This document shows, piece by piece, positions 26,963 to 35,522 of a stretch of 64,000 nt of DNA. Origin of the DNA: Planctomycetota bacterium (GTDB lineage Bacteria; Planctomycetota; UBA1135; GCA-002686595); the NCBI GenBank assembly GCA_002683825.1, contig NYUD01000085.1:1-64000 (forward strand). The letters run 5' to 3'. The translations under genes were made by a program, and so were the position numbers. The notes below the pieces were generated by a model that was given only the letters and a program-made list of their open reading frames with translations, did no database searches and was not told the DNA's origin. The stretch's first letter is position 1. The number at the start of each line of letters is the position of its first letter.

Positions 26963-27418
26963 ATGCCTGAGCTCACCCCCGATGTGCGCTACAAGCGTTC
27001 TCGCTTCTCGACGCGTCTGCCGAACGAACTACGCTACACCGCCGGCCATCTCTGGCTTCGCGAGCGACCGGATCATCGCTGGGAAGTAGGGATCACCAAG
27101 TTCGCTTTGCGCATGCTGGGCGATCCCGTCGAGATCGACTTCGAAGTCAAAGCGGGCGAAAGGCTCCAAACCGGCCAGATCATCGGCTGGGTCGAGGGCT
27201 TCAAGGCCGTCAGCGACCTCTTCGCACCGCTCGAGGGCACCTTCGTCGAAGTGAATCGCGCCCTGGAAGAGGACATCGGCTTGATGCAAAGCTCTCCGTA
27301 TGCACGGGGCTGGCTCTACGCGATCCAGGGTCGACCCGGCGCCGACTGTGTTGATGTGCGGGGCTACGTGGATCACCTGGACGCGACGATCGATCGCATG
27401 TTGGGACAGGAATCGTGA
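26963..27418 (+). CDS. GcvH-like lipoyl carrier protein
   Basis: 151 residues from an ATG. The H-protein lipoyl hammerhead is visible: LRYTAGHLWLRERPDHRWEVGITKFALRMLGD and then VEGFKAVSDLFAPLEG, where Lys81 is in the position of the lipoylated lysine. No other glycine-cleavage genes are near; instead it heads an operon for CobW-type, iron-sulfur, radical SAM and isoprenoid enzymes. GcvH-like carriers in sulfur-oxidising Hdr systems (LbpA) also occur outside glycine cleavage, which is a useful comparison. Whether Lys81 is lipoylated is not known. The next gene overlaps it by 4 bases. Confidence 0.82.
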   Translation: MPELTPDVRYKRSRFSTRLPNELRYTAGHLWLRERPDHRWEVGITKFALRMLGDPVEIDFEVKAGERLQTGQIIGWVEGFKAVSDLFAPLEGTFVEVNRALEEDIGLMQSSPYARGWLYAIQGRPGADCVDVRGYVDHLDATIDRMLGQES

Positions 27419-28530
27419 GGGCTCGCTACATCATGGTCGGCGGTTTCCTGGGTGCCGGAAAGACGACTCTTCTCTTAAAGCTCGGGCGCTACCTGGAGAG
27501 TCGAGGGCGATCGGTTGGACTGATCACCAATGACCAGTCCTCCGGACTGGTCGACTCGGCACTCCTGCGCGGGCAGGGCTTCTCGGTCGAAGAGATCGCC
27601 GGTGGCTGTTTTTGTTGCCGCTTTCACTCCCTGGATGAGGCGGTTCACCGATTGAGTGCGGACAAACGCCCCGAGATCTTTCTGGCCGAGCCGGTCGGCA
27701 GTTGCACCGATCTCCTGGCGACGGTCAGTTATCCCCTGCGCCGCATCTATGGGGAGGACTACGTGGTCGCTCCCTTGAGCGTCGTCGTCGATCCGTTGCG
27801 CGCCGCACGCATTCTCGGGTTGAGCTCGGGCAAGAGCTTTTCCCCGAAGGTGATCTACGTCTACGGCAAACAGCTCGAGGAGGCCCGCTACATCCTCGTC
27901 AACAAGATCGACCTGATCGACGAAGCTCAGCGCGAACGGCTCGTTGGAGCCCTTGCCCAACGCTATCCGCGGGCCGAAGTGCTGTGCCTCTCCGCCCTCG
28001 AGGGGGAAGGGCTCGAAACCTGGTTCGACAGGCTCCTGGGCGACGAAGAGGAAGCGGGACCGACCCTCGACATCGACTACGACCTCTACGCCGAAGGAGA
28101 GGCGCTTTTGGGATGGGTCAACTGCACGGTTTCGGTGCAGAGCGACAAGCCCTTCGATGCCAACGGATTGGTGGCCAGGTTGACCGACCACATCCGCGGC
28201 GCCCTCGCGCTCGAGGAGCTCGAGATCGCGCACCTGAAGCTGACACTGGACGCCAGCCTCGACGGCGGTCAGCTGGCGGTGATCAGTGTCGTCGGTTCGG
28301 ACCGCGAGCCCGACGTACGCGAGGCGCTCTTCGATGCGGTGGACGAGGGCAGTTTGATCATCAATCTGCGGGCCGAGGCTCCTCCGGAACGATTGTGGAA
28401 AGCGGTCCAGGATGCGCTGAGCCGCCATGTGGAGGAACTCTCCTTGAAGATCGACCATCACGAGGCTTTTCGCCCCGCCGCGCCCGTGCCCGTCCATCGC
28501 GATCGTGTTTCCGAGGGGGCGAGCTCGTGA
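27415..28530 (+). CDS. CobW/HypB-like GTPase (COG0523 type)
   Basis: 371 residues from a GTG overlapping the previous stop by 4 bases. The P-loop is GGFLGAGKTT (residues 9-18), the metal motif GGCFCC lies at 63-68, and NKIDLID is the guanine-specificity loop. The C-terminal half (about 230-350) is a CobW-C-like domain. COG0523 proteins deliver metals such as zinc, cobalt or nickel to target enzymes. Here the target may be one of the iron-sulfur or cyclase-like partners in the operon. The metal is unknown. Confidence 0.85.
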   Translation: MRARYIMVGGFLGAGKTTLLLKLGRYLESRGRSVGLITNDQSSGLVDSALLRGQGFSVEEIAGGCFCCRFHSLDEAVHRLSADKRPEIFLAEPVGSCTDLLATVSYPLRRIYGEDYVVAPLSVVVDPLRAARILGLSSGKSFSPKVIYVYGKQLEEARYILVNKIDLIDEAQRERLVGALAQRYPRAEVLCLSALEGEGLETWFDRLLGDEEEAGPTLDIDYDLYAEGEALLGWVNCTVSVQSDKPFDANGLVARLTDHIRGALALEELEIAHLKLTLDASLDGGQLAVISVVGSDREPDVREALFDAVDEGSLIINLRAEAPPERLWKAVQDALSRHVEELSLKIDHHEAFRPAAPVPVHRDRVSEGASS

Positions 28531-28919
28531 GCGATCGGGAACCCCGGACCGAAGGCCGTGGCGATAGCGGTCGCATCCTCTACTGCCACTGCGCCTACGC
28601 CAAGGTCGTACCGGTAGAGACCAAGCGCGAGGTCCTCGAGCAACTCGGTGCATCGGGAGCCGCTTTCGAGGCGGTGCCGGATCTGTGTGAAATGTCGGCC
28701 AGGAAGGACCCCGCGCTGGCGCGGCTCTGCGCTGGGGGTTCGGAAAGCGCCAAGTTGCGGATCGCGGCCTGCTACCCCCGTGCAGTACGCTGGCTCTTCC
28801 ATGCCGCGGGAACTCCCCTCGCCAAGGGCGCTTTCGAGGTTCACAATATGCGCGAACAGTCCGCCTCCGAAGTGGTTGCAGGCGTACTGAACCAAGAAGG
28901 GGAGCCAGCGGCCACGTGA
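28527..28919 (+). CDS. Small protein resembling the HdrA N-terminal domain
   Basis: 130 residues from a GTG, overlapping both neighbours by 4 bases. It contains YCHCAYAKVVP near residue 19, DLCEMSARKDP, IAACYPRAVRWLF and HNMREQSASEVV. The order of these pieces (CxC near the start, a Cys strand, a xACxPR strand and a N-x-REQ-S segment) is the same as in the N-terminal domain of HdrA of heterodisulfide reductase. It lacks the flavin and ferredoxin parts of HdrA. The likeness is by eye and needs a profile search. The context suggests an electron or sulfur transfer role. Confidence 0.6.
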   Translation: MSDREPRTEGRGDSGRILYCHCAYAKVVPVETKREVLEQLGASGAAFEAVPDLCEMSARKDPALARLCAGGSESAKLRIAACYPRAVRWLFHAAGTPLAKGAFEVHNMREQSASEVVAGVLNQEGEPAAT

Positions 28920-29830
28920 ACACTCACCCCGAACCCGCAAGCAGTCGCCCGCCGCGCGTGGTGCTGTACGAAGGCCGAGGCGCTGCCCACTTGAAAGCCG
29001 GCAGGCGCTTCGAGGTTCTGCACGAACTGCTGGAAGCCGGCTACGCCGTCACGCGGCCGGCCCCCGCCCCCTCGCTAGACCACGAGGCGGCCGTGACTGA
29101 AAGCCACGGCGAAGCGTTGATCGTCCTGGGCGAATTCGGCGGCGGTGCGCCGCGCTGGGAAGACCGTGCGGGCCGTGCGGCGATCGAGGTTGTGGATCTC
29201 GCCCATGGAGACCCCCTGGACCGCGTGCACTCCTCGTCCGAGCAAGATCACGCGCCGCGCCAAAATGGGTGGCTACCTTGGTTTCCGGTCATCGACTATG
29301 ACCGCTGCACAAATTGCATGCAGTGCCTGTCTTTTTGCCTCTTCGACGTCTACGGCGTCGATCCGGAGGGCAAGATCCAGGTGCGTAACGAGTCGAACTG
29401 CAAGACCAATTGTCCGGCCTGTTCGCGTGTTTGCCCGGACGTCGCGATCCTCTTTCCGAAGTACAAGAAAGGCCCGATCAATGGCGACCAGGTGCGCTCC
29501 GAGGATGTCCAGTCCGAGGCGATGAAGGTCGACATCTCGGCACTTCTGGGCGGCGACATCTACTCGACGCTTCGTGACCGTAGCCAGAACGCTCGCAAGC
29601 GTTTCTCGACCGAGCGCGATGAATCAAAAGCGTTGCTCGAGCGCAAGAAGTGCTTGAAACAGCTGAAGAAGGATCTCGACATCCCCGACGAGGTGTTGAT
29701 GACCCTGCCGTCCGCCGGCGAAATCGAGGAGCGGGCTCGCAGGGCCAAGGAGAAGATGGAAAAACGCAAGGCGCGCTCGAAGAGCGAACAGGACCGTCGT
29801 TCCGCGACGACGGAAGAGTGGGGGATCTAG
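28916..29830 (+). CDS. Ferredoxin-like protein with two 4Fe-4S motifs
   Basis: 304 residues from a GTG overlapping the previous stop by 4 bases. Residues 1-105 form an unrecognised N-terminal domain. Cluster motif one is Cys131-x2-Cys134-x2-Cys137-x3-Cys141; motif two is Cys162-x3-Cys166-x2-Cys169-x3-Cys173-Pro. The C-terminal 100 residues are highly charged and helical (AKEKMEKRKARSKSEQ). The protein probably passes single electrons to the radical SAM enzyme encoded next, whose reductive SAM cleavage needs a low-potential donor. Confidence 0.82.
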   Translation: MNTHPEPASSRPPRVVLYEGRGAAHLKAGRRFEVLHELLEAGYAVTRPAPAPSLDHEAAVTESHGEALIVLGEFGGGAPRWEDRAGRAAIEVVDLAHGDPLDRVHSSSEQDHAPRQNGWLPWFPVIDYDRCTNCMQCLSFCLFDVYGVDPEGKIQVRNESNCKTNCPACSRVCPDVAILFPKYKKGPINGDQVRSEDVQSEAMKVDISALLGGDIYSTLRDRSQNARKRFSTERDESKALLERKKCLKQLKKDLDIPDEVLMTLPSAGEIEERARRAKEKMEKRKARSKSEQDRRSATTEEWGI

Positions 29831-29834
29831 GACC

Positions 29835-31031
29835 GTGGTACTGGCACTCGGCATGCGCATGTTACGCACCACGGATCCGCGACTGCTCTGGAAGTTCGGC
29901 TACAACTTCGGTTTCAAGGGCATGCTGTCGGTTCAACGCTTCAAGAAGCGCTTGAAGAAAGGGGAGGTCTTCCCGCCCTTCCTCTACATCTCGATCATCA
30001 ACAGTTGCAACCTGCGCTGCACCGGTTGCTGGGTCGATGTCGGCGCTCCCCAGGCGAAGATTTCATTCGAGGAGATGGACCGCCTGATCAAGAACGCAAA
30101 GCGGCACGGCAACGTCTTCTTCGGGATCCTCGGTGGCGAACCGTTCGTGCACCCCGACCTGATGCGGATCCTGGCGGCGCACCCGGACTGCTACTTTCAG
30201 ATTTTCACCAACGGGCAATTCATCGACGATGAAGCGGCGAGGGAGATGCGCCGTATAGGCAACGCGACGCCTTTGATAAGTGTTGAGGGTAACGAAGTCG
30301 TCAGTGACCAACGCCGCGGACGTGAGGGCGTTTTGAACAAGACGCTCGCCGGGATCGAGGCATGTGTGCGGAACCGCCTGATCACCGGTGTAGCGACCAG
30401 TGTGTGCCGGACGAACTTCGACGACCTCGTTCAAGAGTCGTGGGTCGACGAACAGATTCGCCTGGGGGTGCACTATGTATGGTTTCACACGTACAGGGCC
30501 GTGGGACCCGACGCCGCGCCGGATCTGGCTCTTACGCGTGAACAGGTGCGCGAAGTGCGTCGTTTCGGCGTGGAGACGCGCCGCAAGAAAGCGATCGGTT
30601 TTGTGGACGCCTATTGGGACCATGAGGGCCGCGCCCTGTGTCCTGCAGCTACGGGCATCAGCCACCATGTCTCTCCTTGGGGCGACATCGAACCCTGCCC
30701 GATCGTACAGTTTGCGAACGAGAAGATCGGAGACAATGGGGGCGACATCTACAAGACCATGGTGGAATCCCCCCTGCTCGAGGACTTTCGCAAGTCCGCG
30801 GCTGGTGCGACGCGCGGTTGTGTCGTGCTCGAGCGCCCCGATCTCCTGAAGAAGATCGTGGAGCGCAACGGCGCGAGCGATACGACGGCGCGTGGCCTGG
30901 CCATGCAGGAGCTCGAAGGGATGCAGCCTCGTAACAGTCAACACGATCCGAAAAACGAGATTCCCGAGGATCAGTGGTTCTATCGCTTCGCGAAGAAGAA
31001 CTGGTTCTTCGGTTTCGGGGCGTATAGCTGA
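29835..31031 (+). CDS. Radical SAM enzyme with SPASM-like C terminus
   Basis: 398 residues. The cluster motif is Cys58-x3-Cys62-x2-Cys65 (SCNLRCTGCW), followed by the SAM-binding GGEPFVHPDL segment. Downstream cysteines in LCPAATGISHHVSPWGDIEPCPIV could hold an auxiliary cluster. The N-terminal part (RFKKRLKKGEVFPPFLYISI) resembles radical SAM proteins associated with lipids, including the hopanoid enzyme HpnH, but the match is not close enough for that name. The gene sits 4 bases after the ferredoxin and abuts the isoprenoid synthase gene, so a terpenoid substrate is plausible. Confidence 0.85.
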   Translation: MVLALGMRMLRTTDPRLLWKFGYNFGFKGMLSVQRFKKRLKKGEVFPPFLYISIINSCNLRCTGCWVDVGAPQAKISFEEMDRLIKNAKRHGNVFFGILGGEPFVHPDLMRILAAHPDCYFQIFTNGQFIDDEAAREMRRIGNATPLISVEGNEVVSDQRRGREGVLNKTLAGIEACVRNRLITGVATSVCRTNFDDLVQESWVDEQIRLGVHYVWFHTYRAVGPDAAPDLALTREQVREVRRFGVETRRKKAIGFVDAYWDHEGRALCPAATGISHHVSPWGDIEPCPIVQFANEKIGDNGGDIYKTMVESPLLEDFRKSAAGATRGCVVLERPDLLKKIVERNGASDTTARGLAMQELEGMQPRNSQHDPKNEIPEDQWFYRFAKKNWFFGFGAYS

Positions 31032-32867
31032 ATGCCTCACGACAAGCCCGAATTTCCCGCACCGACCTCGGGTCCGGCGACTTCCAGGGCGACCGCCCCT
31101 TTGAGTGAAACCGCGAGCGAGGGTCGGGTGTTGTCCGAGCTCTCGATCCTGCCGCCGCGTATCCCCCTGCAGCTTTGGCGAGAGTCGCAGTCGAACATTC
31201 CGGGCACTCGCCAGTTGCGCGACCGTATCAAGCTGGAAGCGAAGAATCTCTGCCAGGAGCGCGCTGTGGTTCCGCCCTTGACCATGGCCGAGTTGAGAAC
31301 GTTGTCCGGCGAGGTCATCGAGCGCTGTGAAACGGAGCAGGTCTTTGTCGATTACGCGGCTATCCTGGTCAGCAACGAGGCGTGGCGCGAAACGCTGGCC
31401 CAGGTGCCCTACGAGCGGCGCCTACTCCTGTTGCCGAAGTGCCTGCGGCTCGAGGAGCATTGCCCCGCGCCCTTCGATGAGTTCGGGCTCTTGTGCAAGG
31501 ACTGCGGACTCTGCTCGATCCAGGATTTGACCAGGGAAGCGGAACGGCTCGGCTATGCGGTCCTCGTCGCCGAGGGCTCGGCGATCGTGCGTAGCATGAT
31601 CGATGCGGGCAAGATCGAGGCCATCGTGGGCGTCAGTTGCCTCAATGTGTTGGAACGCAGCTTCCCCCACATGGAAGCGGCGGCGATCCCCGGCATCGCG
31701 ATTCCTTTGCTTCAAGACGACTGCGTCAACACCAACGTGGATATGGATCTCGTTTGGGACGTGATTCATTTGACGGCGGAGGACAAGGCGTATCGCCTGG
31801 ACCTGGACCGTCTCAAGGAGGAAGTCGAGAGCTGGTTCGAGCCGAAATCGCTCGATCGATTGATGGGAGCGACCGACAGCGAGACGGATCGAATCGGCCG
31901 CGAGTGGCTGGCCCGTGCCGGAAAGCGCTGGCGTCCGTACTTGACCGCGTGCGTCAAGATGGCCCACGAGTACCAGAATGCCGACGTTCACCCGCCGATT
32001 TCGGACGACTTGCGCAAGCTGTGCATCGCGGTCGAGTGCTTTCACAAAGCGTCGCTGATCCACGACGATATCGAGGATGGCGACACGGAGCGCTATGGCG
32101 AAAGCGCGCTGCACGTCGAACATGGCGTCCCCGTTGCATTAAACGTGGGCGACCTTCTGCTGGGCGAAGGTTATCGCTTGATCGGCGAGTTGAACGTCGA
32201 CGGCGACACTTGCGTGGCCATGCTCTCCTGTGCGGCTTCTTGTCACGTCACTCTTGCACGGGGACAGGGAGCCGAGCTCTCCTGGGCGCGGGACCCCGCA
32301 CCATTGACCTCGCTCGAGGTTTTGCAGATCTTCCGCGAGAAGACCGCCCCTGCCTTCGAGGCGGCGTTGCTACTCGGGGCGCACTACGCCCAGGCTGGCG
32401 AAGAAGAGTTGAAGGCGCTCTCCGCCTACAGCGAATCCCTCGGCATCGCCTATCAGGTTCGCGACGACCTCGAGGACATGACGGGCGAGAGTGACTCGAA
32501 CGACCTCGTGGACCTGCGCCCATCACTGGTCCTGGCCATCGCTCACAGACGGGCTCGCGATGGGGCTGAGAAGGACCTGGTCGAATCCCTGTGGCGCCGG
32601 GAAAAAGACTACGTCCAGGTCGCAGACGAGTTCACACGCATGCTCGAGGAACGTGGCGTGGCTCAAAAAACTCGCGAACTGCGCGATGCATACGAGCAAA
32701 ACGCAATCAACGCGCTTCGCGTCCTCGAAAACGCTACCCTCAAAGGGCTCCTGCGCCGCGTGATCGGGAAGATCTTCGGCGATAAGCTCGTGATCGAAGG
32801 CTATTGCGGTGAGTTTGAGGCTCGAAATGCTGCAAGTCGCCCGGCTGGCGCCCAGCCGGCTGGATGA
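31032..32867 (+). CDS. Fusion of DUF116 and isoprenyl diphosphate synthase
   Basis: 611 residues; the ATG abuts the previous stop. Residues about 60-230 match DUF116: Cys137, Cys144, Cys155, Cys158 and Cys161 (LLPKCLRLEEHC, LCKDCGLC) and GVSC203. This spacing suggests metal or Fe-S binding. Residues about 270-590 are a trans-isoprenyl diphosphate synthase with the first Asp-rich motif Asp345-Asp-x-x-Asp349 and the second Asp478-Asp-x-x-Asp482, plus GKRWRPYL upstream. Both motifs are intact, so chain elongation of allylic diphosphates is likely. I know of no characterised enzyme with this fusion. Confidence 0.85.
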   Translation: MPHDKPEFPAPTSGPATSRATAPLSETASEGRVLSELSILPPRIPLQLWRESQSNIPGTRQLRDRIKLEAKNLCQERAVVPPLTMAELRTLSGEVIERCETEQVFVDYAAILVSNEAWRETLAQVPYERRLLLLPKCLRLEEHCPAPFDEFGLLCKDCGLCSIQDLTREAERLGYAVLVAEGSAIVRSMIDAGKIEAIVGVSCLNVLERSFPHMEAAAIPGIAIPLLQDDCVNTNVDMDLVWDVIHLTAEDKAYRLDLDRLKEEVESWFEPKSLDRLMGATDSETDRIGREWLARAGKRWRPYLTACVKMAHEYQNADVHPPISDDLRKLCIAVECFHKASLIHDDIEDGDTERYGESALHVEHGVPVALNVGDLLLGEGYRLIGELNVDGDTCVAMLSCAASCHVTLARGQGAELSWARDPAPLTSLEVLQIFREKTAPAFEAALLLGAHYAQAGEEELKALSAYSESLGIAYQVRDDLEDMTGESDSNDLVDLRPSLVLAIAHRRARDGAEKDLVESLWRREKDYVQVADEFTRMLEERGVAQKTRELRDAYEQNAINALRVLENATLKGLLRRVIGKIFGDKLVIEGYCGEFEARNAASRPAGAQPAG

Positions 32868-33684
32868 GGCTACCGAAGTTGTCGGTACGTTCCTGGATTC
32901 GCAGTGGAATCCGGATGGGGGGGCGAATGACCGCTCCGGCAAGAGCGACCTCTACTACACGCCGTTTCTCCTGGAATGCTACGTTGCACTCCGGAAGGAG
33001 CCGCCGGTGGAGCATGTTGTTCCCTACCTGGAGGGCTTCGGAAATGGGGCGGATCTGGACGTCGTGCACGCCGCCAGTTTGATTCGTTCGTGGGCTGCAC
33101 TGGGACACGGTATACCCGCGGCCGTTGCGGATTCGGCCGCGGCTCTTTTCGAGGCACGTCGTAGCGCGGACGGCGGATTCGGTGTGGAACCGGATGGGGA
33201 ACACGGCTCGCTATACGCGGCCTTCCTGGCGTTGGGGGCCTATCAGGATATCGGCCGGCCCATGCCCCAGGCCGAACGGCTGGGCGCCAGCATCGCTCGC
33301 TCGCGCTGCAAGGACGGGGGTTACGCAGACAGTTTCGGGTTGGAGTTGGGAACGACGCCAACGACGGCCGCCGCGGCGGCGCTACTGCGCCACCTGGATC
33401 AGCCCGTGCCCGCCGACGTGGGGCCCTGGCTTCTGTCGCAACTCCACCCCAGCGGAGGGTTCCTGGCGATGCCCGAGGCTCCCTTGCCCGACCTGCTGTC
33501 GACAGCGACCGCCCTGCATGCCCTTTCCGTGTCGGGAACATCGTTTGGGTCGGTGCGAGAAAGTTGCCTCGACTTCCTCGATTCCCTGTGGACGGGCACG
33601 GCCTTCGTCTCCACGTGGGACGACGATGACGTCGATTGTGAGTATGCCTTCTACGCTCTCCTGGCCCTGGGGCATCTCGCTTGA
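32827..33684 (+). CDS. Prenyltransferase/cyclase-like alpha-barrel protein
   Basis: 285 residues starting at an ATG with GAGG six bases upstream, overlapping the preceding gene by 41 bases (a GTG at 32809 is an alternative). It is built of helix-pair repeats with Asp/Gly-Gly turns: WNPDGGAND, RSADGGFGVE, CKDGGYADSFG and HPSGGFLAM. These are like the beta-subunit repeats of protein prenyltransferases and squalene cyclases. No DxDD motif is evident; there is a DDDDVDCEYAFYALLALG segment at the end. It may form one half of a two-part cyclase with the next protein. Confidence 0.75.
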   Translation: MLQVARLAPSRLDEATEVVGTFLDSQWNPDGGANDRSGKSDLYYTPFLLECYVALRKEPPVEHVVPYLEGFGNGADLDVVHAASLIRSWAALGHGIPAAVADSAAALFEARRSADGGFGVEPDGEHGSLYAAFLALGAYQDIGRPMPQAERLGASIARSRCKDGGYADSFGLELGTTPTTAAAAALLRHLDQPVPADVGPWLLSQLHPSGGFLAMPEAPLPDLLSTATALHALSVSGTSFGSVRESCLDFLDSLWTGTAFVSTWDDDDVDCEYAFYALLALGHLA

Positions 33685-35522
33685 CCCTCGCCATCGATCC
33701 TACGCGCATCGTCGTGACACGCGACGCCATCGCCGAGCGCTTGCTTGCCGAGCGAAGGGTGGATGACGTCTGGGAGGGTGAGCTGTCCTCCAGCGCGCTT
33801 TCGACAGCGACGGCCGTCACCGCTTTTGCGCTGGCTGCGTCGGAGAGCCACGGCCGGACCGGAGATGCGGAACGGGTTCGGGATGGACTGGGCTGGTTGG
33901 TCAAGAACCAGAATGAAGACGGTGGCTGGGGCGACACGATCGACAGCCCCTCCAACGTCAGTACGACGGCACTCGCCTGGGCCGCCCTGAATGTTGACCG
34001 CCGCCTGCGAGGCGCGTACTCCGAAGAGCTAGCCCTGGCCGAACGTCGATTGCGTCGCGAAGTCGGTGAGCTCACGCCCGCCAATCTGACCCGGGCAATC
34101 ACCGACGTGTACGGCGACGATCGCACGTTTGCCGTGCCCAGCCTGACCATGTGTGCGCTCAGTGGGGTCTTCGGCGAAGGAAAGGAGGTCTGGCGCTCGA
34201 TCCCGGCCATCCCATTCGAGTTGGCCGCGCTGCCCCACAAGCTTTACAACAAGCTCGGGCTTCCGATGGTCAGCTACGCGATGCCTGCGTTGATCGCAAT
34301 CGGCCAGGTGATTCACGCGCATTGCCCTACGCGCAATCCGATTCTGCGTGCGCTGCGCGATGGAACGCGCTCCAGGACCCTGCGCGTCCTCGAGGCCATC
34401 CAACCCTCGACCGGAGGCTTTCTCGAAGCGGCGCCGCTAACCAGTTTTGTGGCGATGAGCCTGATCGGATGCGGTCTTGGCGATCACATCGTGACGGAGG
34501 ATGCGTTGGAATTCCTGCGCCGGTCCGTTCGTGCGGATGGCAGTTGGCCAATCGACACCAACTTGACGACTTGGTTGACCTCTCTGTCGATCGACGCCCT
34601 GGGCGGTGGCGAACGCCTCAAGCACTACCTCGATGAAGGTCAGCGCTTCCGCACGGAGAACTGGCTCCTGGATCAGCAATACACGTGCGAGCATCCCTAC
34701 ACCCATGCAGCTCCCGGGGGCTGGGCCTGGACCGACCTGGCCGGGGGCGTTCCCGACAGTGACGATACGTCCGCCGCTTTGCTGGCCTTGCGTCATCTGG
34801 GTTGCGACAAGCTCCATCGCGTGGCCTCAGGCGTGCGCTGGTTGGTCGACCTGCAAAACCGCGACGGCGGCATACCGACCTTCTGTCGAGGCTTCGGTAG
34901 GCTCCCCTTCGATCAGAGTTCACCGGACCTGACGGCGCATGCGTTGCGTGCGTGGGCCTCGTGGCGGGACTCGCTTGCAGAGGACCTCTGCTCTCGGGTG
35001 GACCGGTCGCACGACCGCGCTCTGCGTTACCTCCTGCGCACGCAGCGTTCCGATGGTTCCTGGGCGGCGCTTTGGTTCGGAAACCAGCAGAATCCAGGGC
35101 TACAGAACCCGGTTTACGGAACGTCGCGCGTATTGAAGGCTGTCGGTGTTTCCGACGGCGTCGAATGGCAGGGGGCGGTCAAGCGCGCGGCGCGCTGGTT
35201 GCTCTACACGCAGAGTCTCGAGGGGGGGTGGGGAGGTGCGGAAAGCTTGCGCCCCACGATCGAAGAGACCGCTCTGGCGGTCGACGGCCTTTGCGCCTAC
35301 GCCCAGCACACCGGCGGGAATTCCGACGTCACGACCTCTATCGCCTACGGCGCTGCCTGGCTGGCGGAGGTGACCGAGGAAGGCACGAGCTTTCCTGCGG
35401 CGCCGATCGGGTTGTACTTCGCCAAGCTCTGGTATTGCGAAAAACTCTATCCCCTTATCTTCGCCACCGCAGCGCTCGAAAAAGCGTTGCCCTACTGTCA
35501 CGTGGAATGGACGAAAGTCTGA
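33681..35522 (+). CDS. Squalene/hopene cyclase-like protein
   Basis: 613 residues from a TTG overlapping the previous stop by 4 bases. QW-type repeats (KNQNEDGGWGD, QNRDGGIPTF, TQRSDGSWAALWFG, TQSLEGGWGG) give the double alpha-barrel of triterpene cyclases. The catalytic acid motif is Asp359-Ser-Asp361-Asp362-Thr (DxDDT), preceded by GGWAWTDLAGGVP. Class II cyclases protonate a polyprene and build polycyclic terpenoids such as hopene. The product is somewhat shorter than usual hopene cyclases (about 630-720 residues), so the substrate may not be squalene. No squalene synthase genes (hpnCDE) lie in the window. Confidence 0.82.
   Translation: MTLAIDPTRIVVTRDAIAERLLAERRVDDVWEGELSSSALSTATAVTAFALAASESHGRTGDAERVRDGLGWLVKNQNEDGGWGDTIDSPSNVSTTALAWAALNVDRRLRGAYSEELALAERRLRREVGELTPANLTRAITDVYGDDRTFAVPSLTMCALSGVFGEGKEVWRSIPAIPFELAALPHKLYNKLGLPMVSYAMPALIAIGQVIHAHCPTRNPILRALRDGTRSRTLRVLEAIQPSTGGFLEAAPLTSFVAMSLIGCGLGDHIVTEDALEFLRRSVRADGSWPIDTNLTTWLTSLSIDALGGGERLKHYLDEGQRFRTENWLLDQQYTCEHPYTHAAPGGWAWTDLAGGVPDSDDTSAALLALRHLGCDKLHRVASGVRWLVDLQNRDGGIPTFCRGFGRLPFDQSSPDLTAHALRAWASWRDSLAEDLCSRVDRSHDRALRYLLRTQRSDGSWAALWFGNQQNPGLQNPVYGTSRVLKAVGVSDGVEWQGAVKRAARWLLYTQSLEGGWGGAESLRPTIEETALAVDGLCAYAQHTGGNSDVTTSIAYGAAWLAEVTEEGTSFPAAPIGLYFAKLWYCEKLYPLIFATAALEKALPYCHVEWTKV

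Noticed and set aside
28916-31031. A complete heterodisulfide reductase or sHdr system
   Set aside because: No HdrB or HdrC gene and no flavin domain are present; only one small HdrA-like domain and a ferredoxin were found.
33681-35522. A standard hopanoid operon (shc with hpnC-H)
   Set aside because: No squalene synthase (hpnCDE), HpnF-type full-length cyclase or close HpnH match is in the neighbourhood, so the name was not used.
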